The notes under the pieces are model-generated. The model ran no database searches, was not told the origin of the DNA, and saw only the letters and a list, made by a program, of their open reading frames with translations. Below, piece by piece: positions 1 through 6,077 of a stretch of DNA of 6,077 bases; the first letter of the stretch is position 1; every line of letters starts with the position of its first letter. Position numbers and translations under genes: made by a program. Origin of the DNA: an uncultured Gemmatimonadota bacterium (lineage in GTDB: Bacteria; Gemmatimonadota; Gemmatimonadetes; Gemmatimonadales; Gemmatimonadaceae); the NCBI GenBank assembly GCA_903894655.1, contig CAITQY010000292.1, positions 1 through 6,077 of the forward strand, in the 5' to 3' direction.

Positions 1-1
1 C

Positions 2-1210
2 GAAACCCGGCGCGTGGCCTACACGCCCCTTGGACCCGTGGTGTATCGCACCGCAAATAAGTTGTACATCGTGCGCGCCGGCCCCGAGGGCGAGTATCGC
101 GCCGGGTCGCAGTTTCTCGCCATGATGCGCGCGCGCACGCTCGCCGAATGGAAGGGGGCGCTGGCCACCCGCGCCCGCGCTACCTCCAACCTCACCTACG
201 CCGATCGGGCCGGCAACATCCTCACCATCTGGATGGGCACCGTCCCGCGCCTGCCCACGCCGTCGGGCGGTGACTCGATGCCGATTCCCGCGCGCGGATC
301 GGCCGATGTCTGGACCCGACTCATCGCGCTCGACTCGTTGCCGCAGACGCTCAATCCGCGCGGCGGCTATGTGCACAACGAAAACGACGCGCCGCACTTC
401 GCCAATCTCAACGCCCTGCTCGACACCGCGCGGTATCCCGACAACGTCGAGCGCGGTGAACTGCGGCTGCGCAGCCAACACGCACTGCAGCTCATCGGCG
501 GCAAGGACAAACTGTCGCTCGAAGACGTACTCGTGCGAAAGCACAGTATGCGCATGCTGCTCGCCGATCGCGTGAAGCCCGATCTCATCGCCGCGCTCAA
601 AACATCCTCGCCCACTCCGGCGGTCGCGCAGGCCCTCGTCGTGCTCGAAACGTGGGACAACACCGTCGCGCCGGCGAGCCGTGGGGGCTTGCTCTTCGAG
701 ACCTGGTGGCGCCGCTACCAGTCTCTCGCGCGCGATTCGGCCTACGCCGAGAAATGGTCGTGGGAGAAACTCACCGCCACCCCGCGAGGCCTTGGTCAGC
801 CGGCAAAAGCCGTTGACGCGTTCAGCTGGGCGGTCGACGAGATGCAGCGGCGGTACCAGGCGGTCGATGTCGCGTGGGGCGACGTGCACCGCGTGCGGCG
901 TGGGCCGGTGAACGAGCCAGTCGGCGGCTGCAGTGGTGCCTTGGGCTGCTTCCGCGTGCTCAGCTACGAACAACTCCCCGACGGCACTCGCTCGGCCAAC
1001 TCGGGCGACGGGTGGATTCTCGCCGTGGAGTTCGGGGCGCGCGCCCCCCGCGCCTATTCGGTGCTGGCCTATGGACAGAGCGCCGACTCCACCTCGCCGC
1101 ACTATAGTGATCAGGCCGCGATGTTTGCGCGCGGCCAGTTGAAGCCCGTGTACTTTCTGGATGCGGACATCGCCGCACACACTCTTCGCTCCTACCGGCC
1201 CGAACCCTGA
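2..1210 (+). CDS. Penicillin acylase / AHL acylase-type Ntn hydrolase, 5'-truncated C-terminal half of the precursor
   Basis: The family (penicillin amidase, peptidase S45) hydrolyses amide bonds of acylated substrates such as beta-lactams or acyl-homoserine lactones, usually in the periplasm. The frame is open to the left edge; codons from base 2 read E-T-R-R before the GTG at 14, so that GTG is internal. About 402 residues are visible, against roughly 700-800 for a full precursor. The signal peptide, alpha chain, linker and nucleophilic Ser of the beta chain lie outside the window. Numbering from base 14, family landmarks are L-G-P-V-V (6-10), Y-A-D-R-A-G-N-I (62-69), N-P-R-G-G-Y-V-H-N-E-N-D-A-P (114-127), probably holding the oxyanion Asn (likely N124), a glycine-rich P-V-G-G-C-S-G-A-L-G-C-F segment near 301, and the C-terminal G-Q-S-A-D-S-T-S-P-H-Y block followed by M-F-A-R-G. 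The stop overlaps the peptidase start downstream. Family is confident; substrate cannot be told. Confidence 0.9.
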   Translation, partial: ETRRVAYTPLGPVVYRTANKLYIVRAGPEGEYRAGSQFLAMMRARTLAEWKGALATRARATSNLTYADRAGNILTIWMGTVPRLPTPSGGDSMPIPARGSADVWTRLIALDSLPQTLNPRGGYVHNENDAPHFANLNALLDTARYPDNVERGELRLRSQHALQLIGGKDKLSLEDVLVRKHSMRMLLADRVKPDLIAALKTSSPTPAVAQALVVLETWDNTVAPASRGGLLFETWWRRYQSLARDSAYAEKWSWEKLTATPRGLGQPAKAVDAFSWAVDEMQRRYQAVDVAWGDVHRVRRGPVNEPVGGCSGALGCFRVLSYEQLPDGTRSANSGDGWILAVEFGARAPRAYSVLAYGQSADSTSPHYSDQAAMFARGQLKPVYFLDADIAAHTLRSYRPEP

Positions 1211-1212
1211 TG
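1208..1212 (+). promoter_or_regulatory. TGATG stop/start overlap coupling acylase and peptidase translation
   Basis: The acylase stop TGA (1208-1210) shares its A with the ATG (1210-1212) of the M28 peptidase. No convincing Shine-Dalgarno stretch lies in the last bases of the acylase gene, so the peptidase is probably translated by reinitiation of ribosomes finishing the acylase. This overlap also supports 1210 as the start, since the residues directly after it form a good signal peptide. Confidence 0.7.
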
Positions 1213-2766
1213 TGCTCAATCCGATTCGTGCGGCTCGCGGCGCTCGCCGCCGCACTGGCCCCCGCGCTCACGCTCTCCGCGCAAGCCAACAGCAAGGGCA
1301 AGACCACCGGCACCGCGGGTGTGCCGCTGGCGATGGCCGCCATCAAGCGCACTGATCTCGAACGGGATCTCTACGCGATGGCCGGTGACGGCATGCGCGG
1401 TCGTGAAGCGGGTACCCCCGATGAAATGCGCGCCTCCATTTGGATCGCCGACCAGATGCGGCAAATCGGTGTGAAGCCGATGGGTGAGGACGGTAGCTAC
1501 TTCCAGTGGTTCAACATGGTCCGCACCCGTGTCTCCACGGTGTCCACCACTGGCACCCTCGGCGAGAAGGCGCTCGTGGTCTGGAAAGACTTCGTGCCGC
1601 TGGGCTCCGCCAACGCCGACGTCAGCGCCCCGATCGTGTGGCTCGGCACCGGTACCGATTCTACCATCGACGTGCGCGGCAAAATCGCCGCCCTGCAGAT
1701 CACCGCGCCGCCGGCCGCGTCGATTCGCACTCCCACCAACTCGGTCGAAGTGCGCTACGCCAACGCGGCCATCACCGCGGCCACGCAGCGGGTGCAGCGG
1801 CGCGGTGCCGTGGCCATCATCCTCGTGGCCGACTCCACTACCGACGTCGCCTTCGACGGACTCGGCGTGCTGCGCGAGCGCGGCACGTATGACGTCGACG
1901 GCGGCGCCCCGCGCTTTGCCGGGCAGACCACGCAGGCCGCTCGCCCGCAGAGCGCGCGCACCGCCCCCACGCCGTCATTCCTCGTGCGCGGGGCCATGGC
2001 CGCCGCGCTCAAGGCCGGCACCACCGCCGAGATGCACGTGCGCGTCGAGCATTTCACCACGCCGTCCAGCAACATCATCGGCGTCATTCGCGGAACCGAT
2101 CCCAAGCTCCGCGACGAGTACGTGATGTACAGCTCCCACCAGGACCACGATGGCGTGCGCTACGTCATCGATGGCGATTCCGTGTGGGCCGGTGCCGACG
2201 ACAATGGCACCGTCAGCGTGGCCTTGCTCGCGATTGCCAGGGCCTTCGTGAAGCAGCCCGGCAAGCGCTCGGTGCTCTTCGTGTATCACGGCGCCGAGGA
2301 GCGTGGCCTGCTCGGCTCGCGCTATCACGCCGCGCATCCCGTAGTGCCGATGCGGAACATCGTGGCCGTGCTGAACGGCGACATGATCGGTCGCAACCAC
2401 CCCGATTCGGCCAGCTTGCTCGGTATCCAGCCGCCACACCGCAATTCCACCGAACTGGTCGACATGGCGTTGCGCGCGAACACGCTCACCGGCGCCTTTA
2501 AGCTCGACTCCATCTGGGACCGGCCCACGCACCCGGAAGGGTGGTACTTCCGCAGCGATCACGTGCCGTACGCACGGCTCAACGTGCCGGCCGTCGCGTA
2601 CTCCACCAACCTGCACCCCGACTACCACACGCCGCGCGACAAGCCCTCGGCCATCGATTATCCGAAGCTCACCCGCATGACGCAGTGGATGTACCTCACC
2701 GGCTGGTACGTCGCCACCACCCTGAAGCGCCCCGCCATCGATCCCGGATTCAAGCTGGAGCGGTGA
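1210..2766 (+). CDS. Secreted M28-family zinc aminopeptidase with PA-like insert
   Basis: Predicted exported metallopeptidase that removes N-terminal residues from peptides using two zinc ions; 518 residues. A Sec signal peptide is visible: basic start (R5, R8), hydrophobic stretch about 9-22, cleavage probably after S-A or after A-Q-A (about 24-26). Residues about 45-105 form an N-terminal region typical of M28 enzymes (G-R-E-A-G-T motif at 64-69). Residues about 125-275 look like a protease-associated (PA) domain, with V-R-G-K-I-A near 155 and R-R-G-A-V-A-I-I near 197. The catalytic domain follows with every expected residue: H310 in S-H-Q-D-H, D331 in G-A-D-D-N bridging the zincs, E363 general base and E364 ligand in G-A-E-E-R-G-L-L-G-S, D391 in N-G-D-M-I-G, and H473 in D-Y-H-T-P. 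It therefore looks active. It overlaps the acylase gene by one base and is probably in its operon. Exact substrate is unknown; ligand assignment follows the Streptomyces griseus aminopeptidase pattern. Confidence 0.93.
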   Translation: MCSIRFVRLAALAAALAPALTLSAQANSKGKTTGTAGVPLAMAAIKRTDLERDLYAMAGDGMRGREAGTPDEMRASIWIADQMRQIGVKPMGEDGSYFQWFNMVRTRVSTVSTTGTLGEKALVVWKDFVPLGSANADVSAPIVWLGTGTDSTIDVRGKIAALQITAPPAASIRTPTNSVEVRYANAAITAATQRVQRRGAVAIILVADSTTDVAFDGLGVLRERGTYDVDGGAPRFAGQTTQAARPQSARTAPTPSFLVRGAMAAALKAGTTAEMHVRVEHFTTPSSNIIGVIRGTDPKLRDEYVMYSSHQDHDGVRYVIDGDSVWAGADDNGTVSVALLAIARAFVKQPGKRSVLFVYHGAEERGLLGSRYHAAHPVVPMRNIVAVLNGDMIGRNHPDSASLLGIQPPHRNSTELVDMALRANTLTGAFKLDSIWDRPTHPEGWYFRSDHVPYARLNVPAVAYSTNLHPDYHTPRDKPSAIDYPKLTRMTQWMYLTGWYVATTLKRPAIDPGFKLER

Positions 2767-2878
2767 TCCCGCGTACGACGGTGTAGCCGACGTAGGCACG
2801 GCGCAATTTGCGTTCTCCCGCCGCGCTGTCCATTTTGCCAGTCACGCCTCGGCATCTGTCCGGGGCGTCACCTACTAC

Positions 2879-2883
2879 GGAGG
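2879..2883 (+). promoter_or_regulatory. Ribosome binding site GGAGG for the small exported protein
   Basis: GGAGG ends seven bases before the ATG at 2891, an ideal Shine-Dalgarno placement and the only clear one in the window. It favours 2891 over the out-of-frame ATG at 2884, which would be immediately next to the site. The 124-base gap after the peptidase (2767-2890) probably also holds a promoter. A poor -35/-10-like pair (TTTGCG at 2807, CATTTT at 2831, 18-base spacer) can be found but is not convincing. Confidence 0.7.
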
Positions 2884-2890
2884 ATGTGCG

Positions 2891-3298
2891 ATGCAGGCAT
2901 TCATGCGCCGCATGATGGGCCCGGCGCTGGCTCTCGCCGCGCTATCGTTCACGGCAACGGCGGCCAGCGCAATCACGGGTCAGGCGAAACCCCAGCTGTC
3001 CATCGAAGCCGAGCGGTCGCCGCAGGGCGCCCGCATCACCTTCAAGGGCAAGAACTGGCCGGCCGCCGCCCGCATGAAGCTCACTGCCACGCGGGCGCCG
3101 GCGTCCACCAAGCCGCAGGATTTCGGGATGATCGATGCCGACAGCACGGGGACGTTCACCGTGCGGAAAGTGGCCATCTGCACCACGCCGAATCAAGAAG
3201 ACGGAGCGCTCGAAACCGTCACTTTCACCGCCGCCGATTCGGCCACCGGTGTGAAGGCTACGGCCACGACCCGCGGCGGCGCCTGGGTCTGCCAGTAA
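2891..3298 (+). CDS. Small exported protein of unknown function, probably beta-sandwich (Ig-like)
   Basis: I do not recognise a named family. The 135-residue product has a clear Sec signal peptide: R6 and R7, a hydrophobic stretch about 10-25, and cleavage after A-S-A at 25-27. The mature part is about 108 residues. It is rich in Thr, Ala and Ser with alternating hydrophobic residues (L-S-I-E-A, A-R-I-T-F-K-G, T-F-T-V, V-T-F-T-A-A-D) and short turns such as D-S-T-G and S-A-T-G. This suggests a single all-beta domain resembling extracellular Ig-like or filamin-like modules. The only cysteines, C97 and C134 (next to last residue), could form a disulfide tying the C-terminus back, as in exported proteins. 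The gene has its own ribosome binding site, 124 bases after the peptidase, and is followed by a strong hairpin, so it may be a separate single-gene unit. The coding call is confident; the fold is inference. Confidence 0.8.
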   Translation: MQAFMRRMMGPALALAALSFTATAASAITGQAKPQLSIEAERSPQGARITFKGKNWPAAARMKLTATRAPASTKPQDFGMIDADSTGTFTVRKVAICTTPNQEDGALETVTFTAADSATGVKATATTRGGAWVCQ

Positions 3299-3310
3299 GC
3301 CGGATCGCGC

Positions 3311-3360
3311 TACACGCACGGGTCGCGGTGTTGTCCTCAGGGCAACACCGCGATCGTGTA
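3311..3360 (+). terminator. Strong GC-rich hairpin after the small exported protein (terminator-like, no U-tract)
   Basis: A perfect 11-base inverted repeat, TCGCGGTGTTG at 3323-3333 and CAACACCGCGA at 3343-3353, is separated by a 9-base loop. TCC and GGG inside that loop can extend the stem. An outer TACACG (3311-3316) can also pair with CGTGTA (3355-3360) across a short internal loop. It begins 12 bases after the stop at 3298 and ends 33 bases before the next start. No run of T follows, so it is not a textbook intrinsic terminator. It may be a U-less or Rho-assisted terminator, an mRNA-stabilising 3' structure, or a 5' leader element of the ATP-grasp pair. Confidence 0.6.
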
Positions 3361-3393
3361 TCCGCCCTCATGCCCTCCCGATAGCGCTGCGAC

Positions 3394-4611
3394 ATGTTCG
3401 TGATTTTCGTCTGCCCCATCTTTTCGCCGCCGGCCACGCAGATGATCGAGGCGGCGCTCACGGTGCCGCACGTGCGCCTGGGCGTCATTGCGCAGCAACC
3501 CCTCGCCGCGCTCGCGCCGAACGTCGCAGCGCAGCTGGCCGCGCACTGGCAGGTGGACGACGTCACGAACGCGGCCTCGCTCGAACACGCCGTGCACGCC
3601 CTCGGCGCCTCGCACGGCGCGATCGCACGGTGCTTCGGCGCCTACGAGCAGCTGCAGCAGCCGCTTGCCACGGTGCGCGAACGGCTTGGTATTCCTGGAC
3701 TGAGCAGCGAAGCCGCCCACAACTTTCGCGACAAGGCGCGCATGAAGGATGCCTTGCGCGCGGCCGGCGTGCCGGTGGCGCGCCATCGGCTAATCGCGTC
3801 CCGTGACGATGCGCTGGCCTTCATCGCAGAGGTCGGGTTCCCCATCGTGCTCAAGCCGCCCGCTGGCGCCGGTGCGATCGCAACGCAGCGCATTCGCGAT
3901 GTGGCGTCGCTCGACACCATGCTCGCGAGCTATCGCGCAACAGCCGCCAACCCGATGCTCGCCGAAGAGTTCCTGCGCGGCACCGAGTACTCGCTGGAGA
4001 CCGTCTCGGTCAATGGCGAGGCGATCTGGCATTCGATTACCCGCTACGGTCCCACGCCGCTCGACGTCGTCGAGAACCTGTGGATCCAGTGGACGGTGTT
4101 GCTGCCACGCGAGATCGACGCCCCTGAATTCGACGACATCCGCACCGTCGGGTCCCACGCGTTGCGGGCGCTCGGCATGGGCACCGGTGTCTCGCATGGC
4201 GAGTGGTTCCGGCGCGACGATGGAACTGTCGCGATCAGTGAGATCGCCGCGCGTCCGCCCGGTGCCAATATCACGACCATGATCTCCCGGGCGCACGATA
4301 TCGATTTCGTGGCCGCGTGGGTTCATCTCATGATCAACGGCACATTCAACCCGCCCGAACGGCGCTACGCCGTCGGCACCGCCTATCTCCGGGGGCAGGG
4401 CACCGGCCAGGTGCGTACCGTCGAAGGACTCGACGCCGTGCGGGAGCAGTTCGGTACCCTCATCTGCGACGCCCGCGTGCCGTATCCCGGACAGCATCCC
4501 ACCGGAAGTTACGAGGGGGAAGGCTATATCATGGTGCGTCACCCGGACACCGCGGTGGTGCAGCACGCGCTCGAGCGTATCGTCTCCACTGTTCGCGTCC
4601 GATTGGGCTGA
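3394..4611 (+). CDS. ATP-grasp carboxylate-amine ligase-like enzyme (first of tandem pair)
   Basis: Predicted cytoplasmic ligase that would activate a carboxylate as acyl-phosphate with ATP and join it to an amine or similar nucleophile; substrates are unknown. Of 405 residues, about 1-100 form a Rossmann-like pre-ATP-grasp domain (M-F-V-I-F-V-C-P-I-F start, G-I-P-G-L-S at 99-104). The ATP-grasp fold follows: N-F-R-D-K-A-R-M-K at 110-118, a nucleotide-binding lysine K154 in V-L-K-P-P-A-G-A-G, hinge acids E191/E192, E198 in G-T-E-Y-S, E270 in H-G-E-W, and E283 plus R287 in S-E-I-A-A-R-P-P-G-A. The usual metal-site Asn two residues after that Glu is Ala. The C-terminal part (about 318-405) is shared with the paralog 25 bases downstream. 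The start at 3394 is chosen because the first beta strand begins at once, though no Shine-Dalgarno is visible. BacD-type dipeptide ligases and biotin-carboxylase-like proteins are relatives, so a specific role cannot be assigned. Confidence 0.88.
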   Translation: MFVIFVCPIFSPPATQMIEAALTVPHVRLGVIAQQPLAALAPNVAAQLAAHWQVDDVTNAASLEHAVHALGASHGAIARCFGAYEQLQQPLATVRERLGIPGLSSEAAHNFRDKARMKDALRAAGVPVARHRLIASRDDALAFIAEVGFPIVLKPPAGAGAIATQRIRDVASLDTMLASYRATAANPMLAEEFLRGTEYSLETVSVNGEAIWHSITRYGPTPLDVVENLWIQWTVLLPREIDAPEFDDIRTVGSHALRALGMGTGVSHGEWFRRDDGTVAISEIAARPPGANITTMISRAHDIDFVAAWVHLMINGTFNPPERRYAVGTAYLRGQGTGQVRTVEGLDAVREQFGTLICDARVPYPGQHPTGSYEGEGYIMVRHPDTAVVQHALERIVSTVRVRLG

Positions 4612-4636
4612 GTCCACCCTTTTTCTGAGTCGCCCT

Positions 4637-5863
4637 GTGTCCAAAACCGTGTTGATGCTGACCCCGGGGTTCCCCGGTGAAATGCCACTCTTCACACGTG
4701 GCCTGTCCGAGCAGGGCGCCACCGTGCTGGGCGTCTCCAATACGCCGGTGCAGGATCTCCCGGACATCGCCCGACGTCATCTCAGCGACTACCTGCAGGC
4801 CCCCGACCTGTTCACGCATCCGGAAGCGGCCATTGTACAGATCCGCCGCTGGCTCGGATCCCGCACGGTCGATCGTGTGTGCTGTCTGTGGGAGCCAGGC
4901 GTGGAAATCGCCGCGCAGATCCGCGAAGCCCTCGGGGTGCCGGGGCAGTCCTATCAACAGTCGCTGCGCTTCCGTAACAAGGACCTCATGAAGCAGGCGC
5001 TCGCCGAAGGGGGCGTGCGGGTGCCGCACCATGCGATCGCGAGCACGCCGGCCGAAGTCTGGGCGGCGGCCGAGCAGGTGGGCTATCCGCTCATCATCAA
5101 ACCGGTCGCCGGCGCTGGCTCGATGGACACCTTCCGGTGCGATGACGCCGCCGACGTAAAGAAGGCCATTGCCCAGCTCGGACATATCGCGGTGGTCGAC
5201 GTCGAGGAGTTCATCGACGGTGAGGAGTACACGTACGACACCGTCTGCGCCGGCGGCGAGATCAAGTACTTCCACATCGCCTTCTATCGCCCGCGGCCGC
5301 TCATTGCCCGTACCAACGAGTGGATTTCGCCGCAGACGCTCACCTACCGCAACGTGGATGACCCGAAGCTGGCGGGCGGCCGGGCCATGGGCGAGCAGGT
5401 CCTCAAGGTGCTCGGCTACGACACCGGCTTCACCCACATGGAGTGGTATCGCAAGGCGGATGGCGAAGCGGTGTTCGGCGAAGTGGCGGCCCGACCGCCT
5501 GGAGCCCGTACCGTCGACCTCATGAACTATGCCGGCGACATGGATCTCTTCAACGGCTGGGCCGAGGCGGAGCTGCATGGCACCTTCACGCAGCCGATCG
5601 AGCGGAAGTACAACACCGCCTGCATCACCAAGCGGGCGCACGGGCAGGGACGTATCCAGCGTATCGAGGGGATCGAGCAGCTGCGCCAGCGCTTCGGCGA
5701 CGCGATCTGTGTGGTGGATCTGCTCCCCATCGGCGCCCCGCGCCGGGATTGGAAGAGCACCCTGCTGTCCGACGGGTACGTCTCGCTCCGGCATCCGGAT
5801 TGGGAGACCACGATCGCGATGGCCGACGCGGTGGGGACCGACCTCAACCTGTATGCCGGCTGA
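4637..5863 (+). CDS. ATP-grasp carboxylate-amine ligase-like enzyme (second of tandem pair)
   Basis: Paralog of the preceding gene, 408 residues, same predicted chemistry and location in the cytoplasm. The N-terminal Rossmann-like domain (V-L-M-L-T-P-G-F-P-G-E-M start) runs to about residue 105. ATP-grasp landmarks are F-R-N-K-D-L-M-K (112-119), K155 in I-I-K-P-V-A-G-A-G-S, E190/E191 in V-E-E-F-I-D-G-E-E-Y, E197, E269 in H-M-E-W, and E282 with R286 in G-E-V-A-A-R-P-P-G-A. The C-terminal stretch G-T-F-T-Q-P-I-E-R-K-Y, G-Q-G-R-I and L-R-H-P-D-W aligns with G-T-F-N-P-P-E-R-R-Y, G-T-G-Q-V and V-R-H-P-D-T of the first gene. Residues between about 217 and 240 differ most, which suggests a different substrate. 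The start is GTG at 4637; there is no Shine-Dalgarno, and no in-frame stop in the 25-base gap, but the first strand begins directly after it. Short spacing implies one operon with the first enzyme. Confidence 0.88.
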   Translation: MSKTVLMLTPGFPGEMPLFTRGLSEQGATVLGVSNTPVQDLPDIARRHLSDYLQAPDLFTHPEAAIVQIRRWLGSRTVDRVCCLWEPGVEIAAQIREALGVPGQSYQQSLRFRNKDLMKQALAEGGVRVPHHAIASTPAEVWAAAEQVGYPLIIKPVAGAGSMDTFRCDDAADVKKAIAQLGHIAVVDVEEFIDGEEYTYDTVCAGGEIKYFHIAFYRPRPLIARTNEWISPQTLTYRNVDDPKLAGGRAMGEQVLKVLGYDTGFTHMEWYRKADGEAVFGEVAARPPGARTVDLMNYAGDMDLFNGWAEAELHGTFTQPIERKYNTACITKRAHGQGRIQRIEGIEQLRQRFGDAICVVDLLPIGAPRRDWKSTLLSDGYVSLRHPDWETTIAMADAVGTDLNLYAG

Positions 5864-5903
5864 GGAAGAGCCTCACCGGCCATCGGGCCGATGTAGCGTT
5901 CCC

Positions 5904-5938
5904 GCCTCACCTATGGTGGGAGGCCCGCAACGTCGGGC
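5904..5938 (+). repeat. Overlapping inverted repeats after the ATP-grasp operon
   Basis: GCCTCACC (5904-5911) can pair with GGTG plus AGGC (5915-5918 and 5921-5924) around a TAT loop with a two-base bulge, giving eight base pairs. Overlapping it, GCCCG (5923-5927) can pair with CGGGC (5934-5938) over a six-base loop. The two are mutually exclusive at 5923-5924. They lie 41 bases after the stop of the second ATP-grasp gene and could act in transcription end. No T-run follows either of them, so terminator function is unproven. Confidence 0.35.
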
Positions 5939-5989
5939 GGCCCAAACCGTGAGGGTGTAGAGGGAAACCACTGGGAATCCCCACGTATC

Positions 5990-6012
5990 CGTGTCCCGAA
6001 CGGTTCGGCACG
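5990..6012 (+). repeat. Nine-base-pair hairpin in the right intergenic region
   Basis: CGTG (5990-5993) pairs with CACG (6009-6012), and CCGAA (5996-6000) pairs with TTCGG (6004-6008). The loop is CGG, and a TC bulge sits on the left arm. It lies 21 bases before the possible start at 6033 and is not followed by a T-run. It could be a leader structure or a weak terminator; the role is unknown. Confidence 0.4.
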
Positions 6013-6032
6013 TCACTTGCTCACTTCCTCGT

Positions 6033-6077
6033 ATGCGACGTCGCCGAATGGTGATCCTCGCGACGACCCGAGCCGGA
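6033..6077 (+). CDS. Possible start of a further gene, truncated by the right edge (weak)
   Basis: From ATG at 6033 the frame is open for 15 codons to the window end, reading M-R-R-R-R-M-V-I-L-A-T-T-R-A-G. A basic start followed by a few hydrophobic residues could be the beginning of a signal peptide. There is no Shine-Dalgarno site upstream, and 15 codons are too few to judge. A second in-frame ATG lies at 6048. The alternative is that this stretch is untranslated leader. Confidence 0.2.
   Translation, partial: MRRRRMVILATTRAG

Larger units (their letters stand above)
5941..6077 (+). promoter_or_regulatory. Possible cobalamin-riboswitch-like leader, cut by the right edge (weak)
   Basis: Short segments appear in the order expected for a B12 leader. 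They are GTGAGG...AGAGGGAA (5949-5966), GAATCC (5975-5980), CCCGAACGG (5995-6003), CACTTG (6014-6019), GAATGG (6046-6051) and GACGACCCGAGCCGGA (6062-6077). The last resembles the lead-in to the conserved 3' GGAGACCTGCC box. Against it, the P5 stem that should enclose the TG..AATCC loop does not pair here, and most landmarks deviate from consensus. If it is real, the ATG at 6033 is not a gene start. Confidence 0.17.

Noticed and set aside
1100..1109. Ten-base perfect palindrome CACTATAGTG
   Set aside because: It lies inside the acylase gene over the conserved P-H-Y-S-D codons, so protein constraint explains it and no operator role is supported.
1975..2799. Long open frame on the minus strand opposite the M28 peptidase (274 codons)
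   Set aside because: It is a shadow of the GC-rich peptidase gene: low-complexity composition, no recognisable domain, while the + frame holds all M28 catalytic residues.
2891..3298. Small exported protein as a precursor peptide for the ATP-grasp ligases (graspetide-like system)
   Set aside because: It has a Sec signal peptide and a folded all-beta pattern, no leader/core with repeated acidic-plus-Lys/Thr motifs, and is separated from the ligases by a strong hairpin.
3323..3362. Promoter with TTGTCC as -35 and TGTATC as -10 before the ATP-grasp pair
   Set aside because: The spacing is about 20 bases, the boxes are poor, and TTGTCC lies within the hairpin, so the match is not better than chance.
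4600..4624. GGG...CCC followed by TTTTT between the two ATP-grasp genes as an intrinsic terminator
   Set aside because: Only about three base pairs can form before the T-run, and the genes are closely spaced paralogs likely to be co-transcribed.
4529..5794. 421-codon open frame on the minus strand opposite the second ATP-grasp gene
   Set aside because: It mirrors codon bias of the real gene on the other strand and shows no domain. The + strand frame has a full ATP-grasp motif set.

Overview
This is a GC-rich, densely coding bacterial window with all recognisable genes on the + strand. Third codon positions are mostly G or C. The exported proteins have Sec signal peptides, and most genes have weak or absent Shine-Dalgarno sites. 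The acylase and M28 peptidase types, plus signal peptides ending in an L-S-A-Q pattern, fit a Gemmatimonadota-like soil or aquatic bacterium. That taxon is an impression from protein style, not proven by any marker gene here.

Left part (2-2766): the C-terminal half of a penicillin acylase/acyl-homoserine-lactone acylase-type Ntn hydrolase, cut by the left edge. Its stop overlaps the start of a complete secreted M28-family zinc aminopeptidase by one base (TGATG). The two are very probably co-transcribed and form a periplasmic or extracellular amide-bond-hydrolysing pair. Middle (2767-3393): a small exported protein of unknown function with a good ribosome binding site, followed by a strong GC-rich hairpin without a U-tract.

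Right part (3394-5863): two tandem, clearly paralogous ATP-grasp carboxylate-amine ligase-like enzymes, 25 bases apart and probably one operon. Both keep the nucleotide-binding lysines and acidic metal ligands, and both carry an unusual E-(I/V)-A-A-R-P-P-G-A signature where many ATP-grasp ligases have E-x-N-x-R. No recognisable substrate, precursor peptide or pathway partner is visible, so their product is unknown. They are the best candidate for something undescribed here.

Right edge (5864-6077): no complete gene. There are several inverted repeats, a set of short segments whose order loosely recalls a cobalamin riboswitch but without a convincing P5 stem, and a possible start of a further gene running off the window.
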